DNA from: Microlunatus panaciterrae
GTDB taxonomy: Bacteria > Actinomycetota > Actinomycetes > Propionibacteriales > Propionibacteriaceae
Assembly (NCBI RefSeq): GCF_016907535.1
Contig: NZ_JAFBCF010000001.1
Coordinates: forward strand, 3,100,001-3,164,000
Length of the DNA stretch: 64,000 nt
Direction of reading: 5' to 3'
In this document: positions 26,920-34,598 of the stretch, piece by piece
Layout: each line of letters opens with the position of its first letter
How positions within the stretch are numbered: the stretch's first letter is position 1
Notes under the pieces: generated by a model
The model's input: the letters and a program-made list of their open reading frames with translations, nothing else
The model's database searches: none
What the model was told of the DNA's origin: nothing
Position numbers and translations under genes: made by a program

Positions 26920-28092
26920 ATGGCGACATCAGCTGACCGAGGATCTTCGTTTCGGCAACGACTCGGACGTCGGGGAGCCTGGCATCGACGCTCCGACACT
27001 GGCCGCGAGCCGGCCAAGGCCGTGCGGAGCTGGGCTGCGACGATAGTTGCCATCATGATCATGGTGGCGACGATGATCGGGGCTCCCGGCACCGTCCCCG
27101 TACTGGGGCCCGCTCTCGCCTTCTCCCAGACCGCTCAGGCAGCCACTCGGCACTACCCGCGATTCGGCCAACGATCGCGGAAGGTGATGGTGCTCCAGTC
27201 GCGGCTGGTCAAGGCGAAGGTGCTGCGACCCAGGTACCGGACCGGGTACTTTGGACCGAGGACCAGGGCGGCAGTCAAGAGGTTCCAGCGCCTGCACGGA
27301 CTGGCGGCTACCGGCAAGATCGACAGCAGGACCTGGCGGGTTCTGATGAGGAGGACGAGGCCTGTGTGGAAGGCGCCGGCCGCGATCCCGAGCTCAGGTC
27401 GTCGGATCTTGATGATCGCCGGTCACCGCGGCACGAACAAGGGAGCGCCGGAGTCCACTCTGGCTGCCTTCCGTCGGGCGGCCAGGTCCGCCGACATCTT
27501 GGAGTTCGACGTCCAGTGGTCGGAGGATGGAGTGGCAGTCGTCATTCATGACACCACGCTGGACCGGACCACAGACTGCAGCGGGCCTGTCGCCGAACGT
27601 ACGTTGAGGCAGCTCCGCCGGTGCGACGCCGGCAGAGGAGAGCGGATACCCACCTTCGCCGAGGTTCTGAGGTTGGCGAAGTCCCTGGGAAGGCCGGTGA
27701 ATCCAGAGGCCAAGGGTCATCCTACTGCGGCGCAGATCAGGGACTATGTGCGCAAAGTACGTCATGCCGGAATGCTGTCCCGGACGACGGTGGCGAGCAC
27801 ATACTCAGCTACGCTGCGGCAGTTCGCGGCTGTCGAGCCCCGGCTGCGGCGTGCGTTGATCTCGTACCACAGGGGTTATCGTCTTCGCACCATCCGCAAC
27901 GCGAAGGCCACGGTGTACATTTCCCTGCTGCAGCGTCTGACGAAAGACAAAGTCGTGAGGCTGCACCGAGCCCAGGTCGAGGTCTGGCCCTACAACGGCG
28001 TCAGCAAGTCAGACTTTGATCGTGCGCGCGAGGTGGACGCAGACTGCGTGATGGTGGACGACCCGGCTCTCTTCAGGTCCTGGATGAGTTGA
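26920..28092 (+). CDS. Secreted peptidoglycan-binding glycerophosphodiester phosphodiesterase
   Basis: 390 aa. A long signal sequence (basic Arg-rich start, hydrophobic core ATIVAIMIMVATMIG) precedes a PG_binding_1 domain (HYPRFGQRSRKVMVLQSRLV, RTGYFG, LAATGKIDSRTW). From about residue 150 a GDPD TIM barrel follows: AGHRGTNKGAPESTLAAF (catalytic His-Arg-Gly), ILEFDVQWSEDG (Glu and Asp metal ligands), VIHDTTLDRTT (second His), VNPEAKG and the end VMVDDPALF. It would hydrolyse glycerophosphodiesters outside the membrane while held on the wall. The ATG at 26920 is preferred over the GTG at 26905 because GAGGGG precedes it. Its binding module is paralogous to that in the M14 peptidase at 12253. 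Confidence 0.9.
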   Translation: MATSADRGSSFRQRLGRRGAWHRRSDTGREPAKAVRSWAATIVAIMIMVATMIGAPGTVPVLGPALAFSQTAQAATRHYPRFGQRSRKVMVLQSRLVKAKVLRPRYRTGYFGPRTRAAVKRFQRLHGLAATGKIDSRTWRVLMRRTRPVWKAPAAIPSSGRRILMIAGHRGTNKGAPESTLAAFRRAARSADILEFDVQWSEDGVAVVIHDTTLDRTTDCSGPVAERTLRQLRRCDAGRGERIPTFAEVLRLAKSLGRPVNPEAKGHPTAAQIRDYVRKVRHAGMLSRTTVASTYSATLRQFAAVEPRLRRALISYHRGYRLRTIRNAKATVYISLLQRLTKDKVVRLHRAQVEVWPYNGVSKSDFDRAREVDADCVMVDDPALFRSWMS

Positions 28093-28119
28093 GCTGGACT
28101 CTGGAGGCGGATGTGACAA

Positions 28120-30168
28120 TTGGCTACGCGTGACGAACCGATCGCCCCTGTGAAGGGGACCAGACGGCCGTTGCTGTGGAGTTGGACGACCTGCCTGCTG
28201 CTGATCGCTGTCGTCTTCATCGGTCTTCGGGCGGTTCACGACACCCGTCCTCATCCGCAGTCGACAGCGATCACGACAAGCAAGGTGGTCGTCGTCGGTG
28301 GCAAGGGCGGGTACCAGCTCACGGATGCCGAGCGGACCGTCTTGAACGCGCATGCGGCAACCGCGGAGGCGGGGGCGGTGTCCGTGCGGCCGCGCTACAT
28401 CGGCGACTGTGCGGCTGCAGGCTGGTCCACGCTGGGGGCCGGTCGTCGCACCGCGGTCGGTGGACTGTGCACTCCCCAGGTTGAAGATCAACACGTGGTC
28501 GAGTGGCAGCGGCGCCTGGCCGCAGCCGCCGCACACAACGGCGACGCCCGGCTCGGGACACTCGCCGAGCTCGTTCCTGGCTGTGTGGCTGCGGTCGGAC
28601 CCGGGGCGGCGCTGGCGGCCGCGCGCTCCGACGGGTCGCTCGCGCGCTATCAGACCGTGCAGGAGTTCATCGACGCTGACTTGGCGACCCCGTGCCCGAT
28701 TACGTTGGTCGATCCGGGGGAGGAGTCCGACGCCATCATCACGACTTTGGCACGACGTAGCGACGTCAGCCTCATAGTGACGGGAGTGGGTCCGCCGTCG
28801 GACTCCCACGACTCGCGGTTGCAGGCTCTCTACCTGCTTCGAAGCAGCCCGGCGGGCTGGCTCACGTCGGCGAGCACGCGCCGTGATGGTGTCGTCAACC
28901 TGACCGATCTGACCCGTGTGCTGGTGGACTTCGGGCGTCGCGGCGCCCCGCCGGTGACTGCCCCGATCGACGGATCCCCGCTGATGGTGCGTGTCGCTCC
29001 GGTGACGGCCGATGCACTGCACGGGCACCTCGCGGCCGTCACCGCTCTGTCCGCTGCGGCCCTTCGCGGGCAGATCGCCCTCGGCATCGGCGGCGCGGTG
29101 TTGATGGTCATCCTGGTCGTCAGCCTGATGGTGCGTCGGTTCGACGTGTCACGGGTGATCGTGTCCTTCGGCTGCATCCTGCCGGCGGCCATGATGCTCA
29201 CTGGGGCGGTGCGTTGGCAGGACACCAGCTCACCGGGGCTGGTGCTGAGTCTGCTGGTGGCGGGTTGGGCCGTTGTGCTGACCGCCCTCGTTCTCGTCGT
29301 CGCCCGGCGGAATGATCTTGCCGTGGCCGGGGTGGGCGCAGCTGTCGTGGTGACTGCCTTCACCGTCGACGCAGCGTTGGGCGCGGTGATGCAGCCGGGC
29401 TCGATGCTGAACTCGCGACCGACGAATGGCGGTCGCTGGTATGGCTTCGGCAATGTCACCTTCGCGGTCTATTCCTCGGCGGCGTTGCTGCTCGCCGGCT
29501 ACCTGGCTCACCGTCTGCGGGCGGCCGGGCATCGGATCTCCGCACTGGGCGCTGTCGCCCTGGTCGGGTTCGGGACCGTGCTCTGCATGGGTTGGCCGTC
29601 CATGGGTGCAGACTTCGGTGGCGTTCTGGCGCTGACGCCGGGTGTGCTGTGGTTGCTGCTGGCACTTACCGACCTCCCGGTCACCTGGCGGAAGCTGGCG
29701 GGAATCGGCCTGGTGGGCCTGCTCGCCGTGGTCGTCATCTCGTGGCTGGACTGGCGGCGAGGACCTGATGCCCGGAGCCATCTGGGCAACTTCGTCCAGC
29801 GCGTCATCGACGGAGACGCGGCCGACATCGTCATCCGCAAGGCCGCAGCAGCGGCTGAGTCGTTGGTCGCCCCGATGGGAGTCATCTCGCTGATCATCGG
29901 CATCGCGTTGTGGATCTTGATCTTCCGCCGCCTGTTGGGTCCGCTGTCGACAGACCTCAGCACCATCCGTCCGATCGCCGTTGCGGCTCTGATGACCGCC
30001 GTCCTGGGCACCTTGGTGAACGACGGAGGCTCCAGCGTCTGGCTGACGTTGACAGCGGCGTTCACCGTGAGCGTCTGGGCGCTCTGGATCGACCGGGCCT
30101 ATCGAGCCCGGCGTCGCGACCAGGCCGAGGCACGATCTCTCGCCGGTGCAAGCGAAGCGCGGGCCTAA
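28120..30168 (+). CDS. Large polytopic membrane protein, function unknown
   Basis: 682 aa. An N-terminal membrane anchor (LLLIAVVFIGL) is followed by an extracytoplasmic domain of about 270 residues that resembles an alkaline-phosphatase-like fold (ITLVDPGEESDAIITTL, VSLIVTGVGPPSDSHDSRLQ, with ARRDGVVNLTD-type segment), then about ten membrane helices with the conserved loop MLNSRPTNGGRWYGFGN. I recognise this as an actinobacterial membrane-protein type but know no assigned function. The TTG at 28120 follows GGAGG at 28103-28107; a GTG at 28150 is an alternative start. It follows the GDPD gene by 27 bp on the same strand, so the two are probably co-transcribed and envelope-related. Confidence 0.85.
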   Translation: MATRDEPIAPVKGTRRPLLWSWTTCLLLIAVVFIGLRAVHDTRPHPQSTAITTSKVVVVGGKGGYQLTDAERTVLNAHAATAEAGAVSVRPRYIGDCAAAGWSTLGAGRRTAVGGLCTPQVEDQHVVEWQRRLAAAAAHNGDARLGTLAELVPGCVAAVGPGAALAAARSDGSLARYQTVQEFIDADLATPCPITLVDPGEESDAIITTLARRSDVSLIVTGVGPPSDSHDSRLQALYLLRSSPAGWLTSASTRRDGVVNLTDLTRVLVDFGRRGAPPVTAPIDGSPLMVRVAPVTADALHGHLAAVTALSAAALRGQIALGIGGAVLMVILVVSLMVRRFDVSRVIVSFGCILPAAMMLTGAVRWQDTSSPGLVLSLLVAGWAVVLTALVLVVARRNDLAVAGVGAAVVVTAFTVDAALGAVMQPGSMLNSRPTNGGRWYGFGNVTFAVYSSAALLLAGYLAHRLRAAGHRISALGAVALVGFGTVLCMGWPSMGADFGGVLALTPGVLWLLLALTDLPVTWRKLAGIGLVGLLAVVVISWLDWRRGPDARSHLGNFVQRVIDGDAADIVIRKAAAAAESLVAPMGVISLIIGIALWILIFRRLLGPLSTDLSTIRPIAVAALMTAVLGTLVNDGGSSVWLTLTAAFTVSVWALWIDRAYRARRRDQAEARSLAGASEARA

Positions 30169-30239
30169 ACTCGTGACTTCCCGTGAGGTCGTGTCGGCAG
30201 CCTGGGAGGGTTCGCGGGCGAAGCGCACCACAGGAGAAG

Positions 30240-30655
30240 GGGAGCGTCGTCCTCCGCCTCGAGGCGACGTACGACCAACGCGGCCTGAAGGGCAGGAGCG
30301 AGAAGTACCATCCGATGTTCAGTGGGCGGGGGAAGCCACCGCACGGTGTTCGCCAAGCCGGCCGTGGCGAGGCAGAGTCAACGCTACGCCAAGATCATCG
30401 CCCAAGAACGTTCGCGAGCCCAACGACGCAAGGCGTCGGTGTCCGAGAATTCGTTCAATGAAAGGGCGCCGCTCGAGCCGGGCAACCTGGCCCTCGTGCA
30501 GCTGCTGTCGGACGTTTCCTGGGTCTACAACGAGATGGGCGCGCAATGCCACCAGTGGTGCGGCCGGGCGGCTGCGCGGCTGCCTGGTCGAGCGGGTCGA
30601 ACCGCGGCCCGGAACGTTCACGCGGCCCAGGGCCTACCTGCCGTTCGGCTCCTGA
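30240..30655 (+). pseudogene. Possible decayed gene with several frameshifts
   Basis: In the 611-bp gap after the membrane protein, protein-like stretches occur in different frames. About 30242-30340 reads VVLRLEATYDQRGLKGRSEK and on to MFSGRGK. About 30347-30565 reads VFAKPAVARQSQRYAKIIAQ and on to VSWVYNEMGAQCHQW. About 30580-30655 ends as RVEPRPGTFTRPRAYLPFGS followed by a stop. No single frame looks natural throughout. A gene with two or more frameshifts would explain this; chance is not excluded. No family is recognised. Confidence 0.3.
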
Positions 30656-30779
30656 CCAGACACACCGTCCCCGCCGTGGCGGCGTGTCGGTCGCCTGGAG
30701 CCTGCAGGTCGGGTCAGACCGCAGTAGCATCGGGCCGCGGTCGCAGTTGGGCGACCGTCATTACAGAGAGAGGCAAACG

Positions 30780-31052
30780 ATGGAAATCATCGGCGTCATC
30801 ATCGCAGGCATCATCATCGGCCTGTTGGGTAAGTTTGTCGCTCCAGGTAACCGGGACAACATCCCGCTGTGGCTGACCATTCTGTGCGGGATCGGTGGTG
30901 TGATCATCGGCTGGTACGTCTACGTCGCGTTCGGGGGCAATGGCAGCCCGGGCATCGACTGGGTGCGCTGGATCGTCGCCATCGTCGTCGCAGCCGTGCT
31001 GGTCGTCATCGCTTCCGCGGTGACCGGCCGTAGCAGGACCAACCGGGTCTGA
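30780..31052 (+). CDS. GlsB/YeaQ/YmgE-family small membrane protein
   Basis: 90 aa with three hydrophobic segments (about 2-20, 30-50, 62-82). MEIIGVIIAGIIIGLLGKFV with the Gly-rich IIIGLLGK, and CGIGGVIIGWYVYVAF, are the signature of the transglycosylase-associated family (GlsB/YeaQ), which is commonly stress-induced. AGAGAGAGG 5 nt before the ATG is a strong ribosome site. It is followed by a very strong terminator, so it is probably monocistronic. Confidence 0.92.
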   Translation: MEIIGVIIAGIIIGLLGKFVAPGNRDNIPLWLTILCGIGGVIIGWYVYVAFGGNGSPGIDWVRWIVAIVVAAVLVVIASAVTGRSRTNRV

Positions 31053-31068
31053 GAGCATCGACCGACGA

Positions 31069-31106
31069 GAACCCCGGTCCCGCGTTGGCGGGACCGGGGT
31101 TCTTCT
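31069..31106 (+). terminator. Strong Rho-independent terminator
   Basis: Perfect 15-bp stem, GAACCCCGGTCCCGC and GCGGGACCGGGGTTC, with loop GTTG, followed by TTCT. It lies just after the GlsB-family gene and before the convergent small gene. Confidence 0.9.
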
Positions 31107-31122
31107 GTGTGGTGCCCCCTGT

Positions 31123-31395
31123 TCAACGATCACCCGGTCTGTGCAGATCGTCCAGCAGTGCCAACCACATGATGCCGCTCTTCTTTGCGGATTCGATCGT
31201 GTCGTGTCGCTCTCCCCGCAAGGAGCCGCCCGAGACCACCAGAAAACTGCCCCGGGCCTGTCTGATCTCCACACAGACGAACCTGCCCCTCGCGAGGAGC
31301 GAGCCGTCCGGCTGGCTGATCCAGCGACCGGTCATGACGCGCGCTCCCGGCTCTGTGCTGGTGGCAGGCGGCGTTTCGACATCGCCAGCGAGCAT
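31123..31395 (-). CDS. Small protein of unknown function
   Basis: About 90 aa from the ATG at 31395 (a start at MTGRWIS, 18 codons later, is possible). It contains MTGRWISQPDGSLLARGRFV, QARGSFLVVSGGSLRGERHD and IMWLALLDDLHR; it looks like a small alpha/beta protein, with no signal or membrane segment. It is preceded on the same strand by another small gene 25 bp away, probably one operon. I do not recognise a family. Confidence 0.5.
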   Translation of the reverse strand: MLAGDVETPPATSTEPGARVMTGRWISQPDGSLLARGRFVCVEIRQARGSFLVVSGGSLRGERHDTIESAKKSGIMWLALLDDLHRPGDR

Positions 31396-31420
31396 ACCGG
31401 GTCGGGTCTCGCCGGACCGG

Positions 31421-31660
31421 CTAGGCGCTAGATCGCAAGCCTCCCAGGACGGCATCCGCGATGGCCTTCACCACCGACAGCTCGACATGCACCATATTGG
31501 CGATCTTCTGTAGCACCGCCACGTGGCTCGCCAGCGTAGTGGCGGTGAGGCCCGAATTGAGGATGGCGTCGATGATCTGCTGCAGCACATCTGGCTCTGG
31601 CACCGGGCGGCCCATGGACTCCAAGAGCTCACGGATGTTGTCAGGATCGGTCGTTCTCAT
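31421..31660 (-). CDS. Small helical protein of unknown function
   Basis: 79 aa from the ATG at 31660, which has GAGGGAG 8 nt upstream. The sequence is mostly helical: NIRELLESMGRPVPEPDVLQ, then TTLASHVAVLQKIANMVHVE and VVKAIADAVLGG. Soluble, no Cys. It heads a two-gene unit with the downstream 90-aa gene. No known family. Confidence 0.6.
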   Translation of the reverse strand: MRTTDPDNIRELLESMGRPVPEPDVLQQIIDAILNSGLTATTLASHVAVLQKIANMVHVELSVVKAIADAVLGGLRSSA

Positions 31661-31826
31661 TGCGGCGCTCCCTCGATGCGGCGGTGGCTCGAAGCATAGT
31701 GCTGGAATGCGTCGTCGGGAGGCGATTCGTCGAAACAACTGGCACCCGTAGACACCAGCTGGGCACCCGTAGATACCAGGACTCCGGCCGCCTACCAGAG
31801 GACTGCCGCGCCCGGCCGCGGCAGCT

Positions 31827-32276
31827 TCAGGAGATGGCGGCCTTCACCAGCTCGACGACCTTCTTCTCCACTACGGGGCTCCACTGTCGGAGCGCGTACG
31901 ACACCGGCCAGAAGTCACCGTCATCAAGATTCGCCGCGTCCTGGAAGCCCAGGGTCGAGTACCGATAGTTGAACTTGCCCGAGTCCTGAAAAAACAGGAC
32001 GACCTTGCCGTCCGCGTTGGCGTAGGCGGGCATCCCGTACCAGGTCTTCGGGGTCAGTTCCGGGGCGGTCGCGGTCACTACCATGTGCACGCGCTCGGCG
32101 AGCGCACGATCCTCCGGCGCCATCTCCGCGATCCGGTCGAGGACCGACTGCAGGCCGTCCGCCTTCTTGGCACCCTTCTTGCCCTCAGCGCGCAGCTCGG
32201 CGGCGCGCTCCTTCATCGCCGCGCGCTCCTGGGCGGTGAAGCCTTCGGACTCGGTCGTGGCACTCTTCGCTGGCAT
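31827..32276 (-). CDS. DUF1801 (YdhG-like) protein
   Basis: 149 aa. The N-terminal half is charged and helical (TAQERAAMKERAAELRAEGK, MAPEDRALAERVH). The C-terminal part matches the DUF1801 fold: PKTWYGMPAYANADGKVVLF, FQDSGKFNYRYSTLGF and the final helix EKKVVELVKAAIS. B. subtilis YdhG/Fra is an iron chaperone of this superfamily; whether this one carries iron is not shown. AGAAGGGAAG precedes the ATG at 32276. Monocistronic. Confidence 0.85.
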   Translation of the reverse strand: MPAKSATTESEGFTAQERAAMKERAAELRAEGKKGAKKADGLQSVLDRIAEMAPEDRALAERVHMVVTATAPELTPKTWYGMPAYANADGKVVLFFQDSGKFNYRYSTLGFQDAANLDDGDFWPVSYALRQWSPVVEKKVVELVKAAIS

Positions 32277-32421
32277 TTTCGTCTTCCCTTCTGACGCTCA
32301 GTGGCGCGGCGTCCGGCCGCCGCCCTCCGTCTCAAGGCTAGGGCTCAGCGAGCGTGTGACGCTTCTCGATTCCTGATCGATCGCAGCCGCCTTCTGCGCC
32401 CTCCAGTGAGAGGACTGTCCT

Positions 32422-33612
32422 TCATCGCTCGGTGGCCCGCGCCCGGGCAGCCTGACGGACCAGGTGGTCGCGCTCGGCGACGTTCGTGGCTCGGCGCGCG
32501 GCCTCCGCGTAGGCAGCGGCGGCGGCCGGAAGGTCGCCGCCCAGCTCATGCAGGTAACCGCGGACGGCGTGCCAACGGTGGCGATCGCCGAGCACATCCC
32601 GCAGCCGCTCCGTCTCGCGCAAGCCGGCTGTGGCGCCAAGGACATGGCCGACCGCGACCGCGCGGGCGAGCACCGCGGCGGGGTCCTGGCGTACCGGGTC
32701 GTCGGTCAGGGCGACAAGGTCGTCATACCAGGCGAGGATCTGCGGCCAGTCGGTCTCCTCGGCGCTCGCCGCGTCGTCGTGCAGGGCGGCGATGGCGGCT
32801 TCGACCTGGTAGCGACCGACCCGATGTGCGGCCAGCGCCGACTGCAGGACGCGCACTCCCTCGGCGATCTCGCGGGTGTTCCAGCGGCTGCGGTCCTGCC
32901 GGTCGAGCGTGACGATCCGCCCCTCGGGGTCGAGCCGCGCCGGCAGTCGGGCGTGGTTGAGGAGCATCAGCGCGAGCAGCCCGCCCACCTCCGGTTCGTC
33001 GGTGGCGAGGGTGAGCTGGCGGGCGAGCCGGATCGCCTCGACAGCCAGGTCCACCCGTCCTGCGTGGCCGGCTGTGTAGACGAGGTAGAGCACGCGCAGT
33101 ACGACGGCAAGGTCACCGGGCTGGTCCAGGCGGCGCCCCCGCAAGGCTCGCTTGGCCCGGCTGATCCGCTGCGCCATCGTCGCCTCAGGTACAAAGAAGG
33201 CCTCGGCGATCTCGCGGGTGGTGAGACCGCCGACGGCCCGCAGGGTCAGCGCCACCTGGGAGGCGGGTGCGAGGTCGGGGTGGCAGCAGCAGAAGAACAG
33301 GAAGAGGGTGTCGTCACCCTCCTCGGTGACGCCGGCCCGCGGCTCGGCGTCGACGGCCTCCTCGCGGCGGTGCCGGGCGGCCTCGCTCCGGCGGGCGTCC
33401 ACCAGGCGCCGGGTGGCGACGGTCGTCAGCCACGCGCGCGGCTCGCGCGGCGGGTGCCCGGGCCATACCCGCAGCGCCTCCAGCAGAGCCTCCTGCAGCG
33501 CGTCCTCGGCGGCATCGAAGTCTTCGCCCCGCCGGACCAGGACCGCGAGCACCCGCGGGACGAGGGCGCGCAGGGAGCCCCCGTCCAGCGGTTGCGTCGA
33601 TCCCTCGATCAT
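32422..33612 (-). CDS. ECF42-type RNA polymerase sigma factor with TPR-like C-terminal extension
   Basis: 396 aa. Sigma2 region (AAEDALQEALLEALRVWP, REPRAWLTTVATRRLVDARR), a linker with FLFFCCCHPDLAPASQVALT, and sigma4 (VGGLTTREIAEAFFVPEATM, QRISRAKRALRG). A large C-terminal domain of about 200 residues (DUF6596) with helical repeats follows (LATDEPEVGGLLALMLLNHA, GDLPAAAAAYAEAARRA). This is the ECF42 group, in which the C-terminal extension rather than an anti-sigma factor controls activity and a DGPF/YCII protein is the usual neighbour and target. That partner lies immediately upstream, 6 bp away. The start is the ATG at 33612. Confidence 0.95.
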   Translation of the reverse strand: MIEGSTQPLDGGSLRALVPRVLAVLVRRGEDFDAAEDALQEALLEALRVWPGHPPREPRAWLTTVATRRLVDARRSEAARHRREEAVDAEPRAGVTEEGDDTLFLFFCCCHPDLAPASQVALTLRAVGGLTTREIAEAFFVPEATMAQRISRAKRALRGRRLDQPGDLAVVLRVLYLVYTAGHAGRVDLAVEAIRLARQLTLATDEPEVGGLLALMLLNHARLPARLDPEGRIVTLDRQDRSRWNTREIAEGVRVLQSALAAHRVGRYQVEAAIAALHDDAASAEETDWPQILAWYDDLVALTDDPVRQDPAAVLARAVAVGHVLGATAGLRETERLRDVLGDRHRWHAVRGYLHELGGDLPAAAAAYAEAARRATNVAERDHLVRQAARARATER

Positions 33613-33618
33613 GTCGGG

Positions 33619-34029
33619 TCAGTCGCCCGAGGGTGCTTCGGACATGACCTCCCGGACGTCGATCCACTCATACAGCGGCTTCCCGCCTGGGCCGGGCTCG
33701 GAGGAGACGTAGGCCGCGAGCTCGATCGCGCGCTCGTGTGACTCGACGTCGACCATGTACCAGCCCGCCACGAGATCGCTGGTCTCCGGCAGCGGGCCGT
33801 CGGTGGTGACGGGTGCGGCGTCCGGACCGCCGTAGCGCACCCAGGTGCGCGCCGGCGTGAGCGCCTGCGCGTCGACGTACTCGCCGTTCTCCTGGAGCAG
33901 CTCGCCGACGTGCTTGAGGAAGGCCATGTGCGCCTCCACGTCCTCGGGGGCCCACTGGTCCATCGGGGGGAACGGATGGTGCGGCGCCGGGCCGCCGCGG
34001 TAGTGCTTGAGAAGCAGGTACTTCGGCAT
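33619..34029 (-). CDS. DGPF (YCII-related) protein, partner of the ECF42 sigma factor
   Basis: 136 aa. MPKYLLLKHYRGG opens the ferredoxin-like YCII fold; VTTDGPLPETSDLVAGWYMV carries the DGP signature, followed by VESHERAIELAAYV. The family is often encoded with ECF41/ECF42 sigma factors; the function is unknown and an enzymatic role is suspected. AGGAGAA supports the ATG at 34029. It is the first gene of the two-gene operon, 6 bp before the sigma factor. Confidence 0.93.
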   Translation of the reverse strand: MPKYLLLKHYRGGPAPHHPFPPMDQWAPEDVEAHMAFLKHVGELLQENGEYVDAQALTPARTWVRYGGPDAAPVTTDGPLPETSDLVAGWYMVDVESHERAIELAAYVSSEPGPGGKPLYEWIDVREVMSEAPSGD

Positions 34030-34204
34030 GGTGTTCTCCTGGGTCTTGGGCCCCGCCTGTCGTGGCCCTTCACGTGGTGAGCGGAACTGGTCAGCGCTTC
34101 TCGACATGACATCACCATCTTTGCCGGGGACTTCGGTGGTGGCTTGGGCCGGGAACCAGAAAAGCCGCAGGTCAGGGGCGTCCCTTGACCTGCGGCTTCG
34201 TGCT

Positions 34205-34278
34205 TGGAGCGGGTGACGAGAATCGAACTCGCGTAGCCAGTTTGGAAGACTGGGGCTCTACCATTGAGCTACACCCGC
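34205..34278 (-). tRNA. tRNA-Gly (anticodon TCC)
   Basis: 74 nt including an encoded CCA. Acceptor stem GCGGGTG/CACCCGC, D-arm with AGCTCAATGGTAGAGC, anticodon loop CTTCCAA with TCC, and T-loop GTTCGATTC. The upstream tRNA-Pro gene on the same strand suggests joint transcription. Confidence 0.95.
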
Positions 34279-34324
34279 CGGACCGCAAACCCGGCTGAGG
34301 TCTCGCCTCAGCCGAACCGCGGAG

Positions 34325-34397
34325 TCGGGGCGACAGGACTCGAACCTGCGGTCTTCTGCTCCCAAAGCAGACGCGCTAGCCACTACGCTACGCCCCG
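34325..34397 (-). tRNA. tRNA-Pro (anticodon TGG)
   Basis: 73 nt without encoded CCA. Acceptor stem CGGGGCG/CGCCCCG, discriminator A, D-arm AGCGTAGTGGCTAGCGC, anticodon loop TTTGGGA with TGG, T-loop GTTCGAGTC. Confidence 0.95.
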
Positions 34398-34598
34398 GAC
34401 ATGCATCGTCGAGTGTAGGACACCGGGGCGGCTGAGCCCAATCCAGGCCCGGCGTGGCGTTCGGGCGGAGGTCGGGTCCGTTCGGCCGGGTCAATTTGGC
34501 CGGGTCAGGGGCCAACCGTAGGATTGACGAGGCTCTCATGGAGCCCTCCATCCCTCGGGAGCTACCGCCCCGTGCACCGATCACCCAGGAGTCACCTC

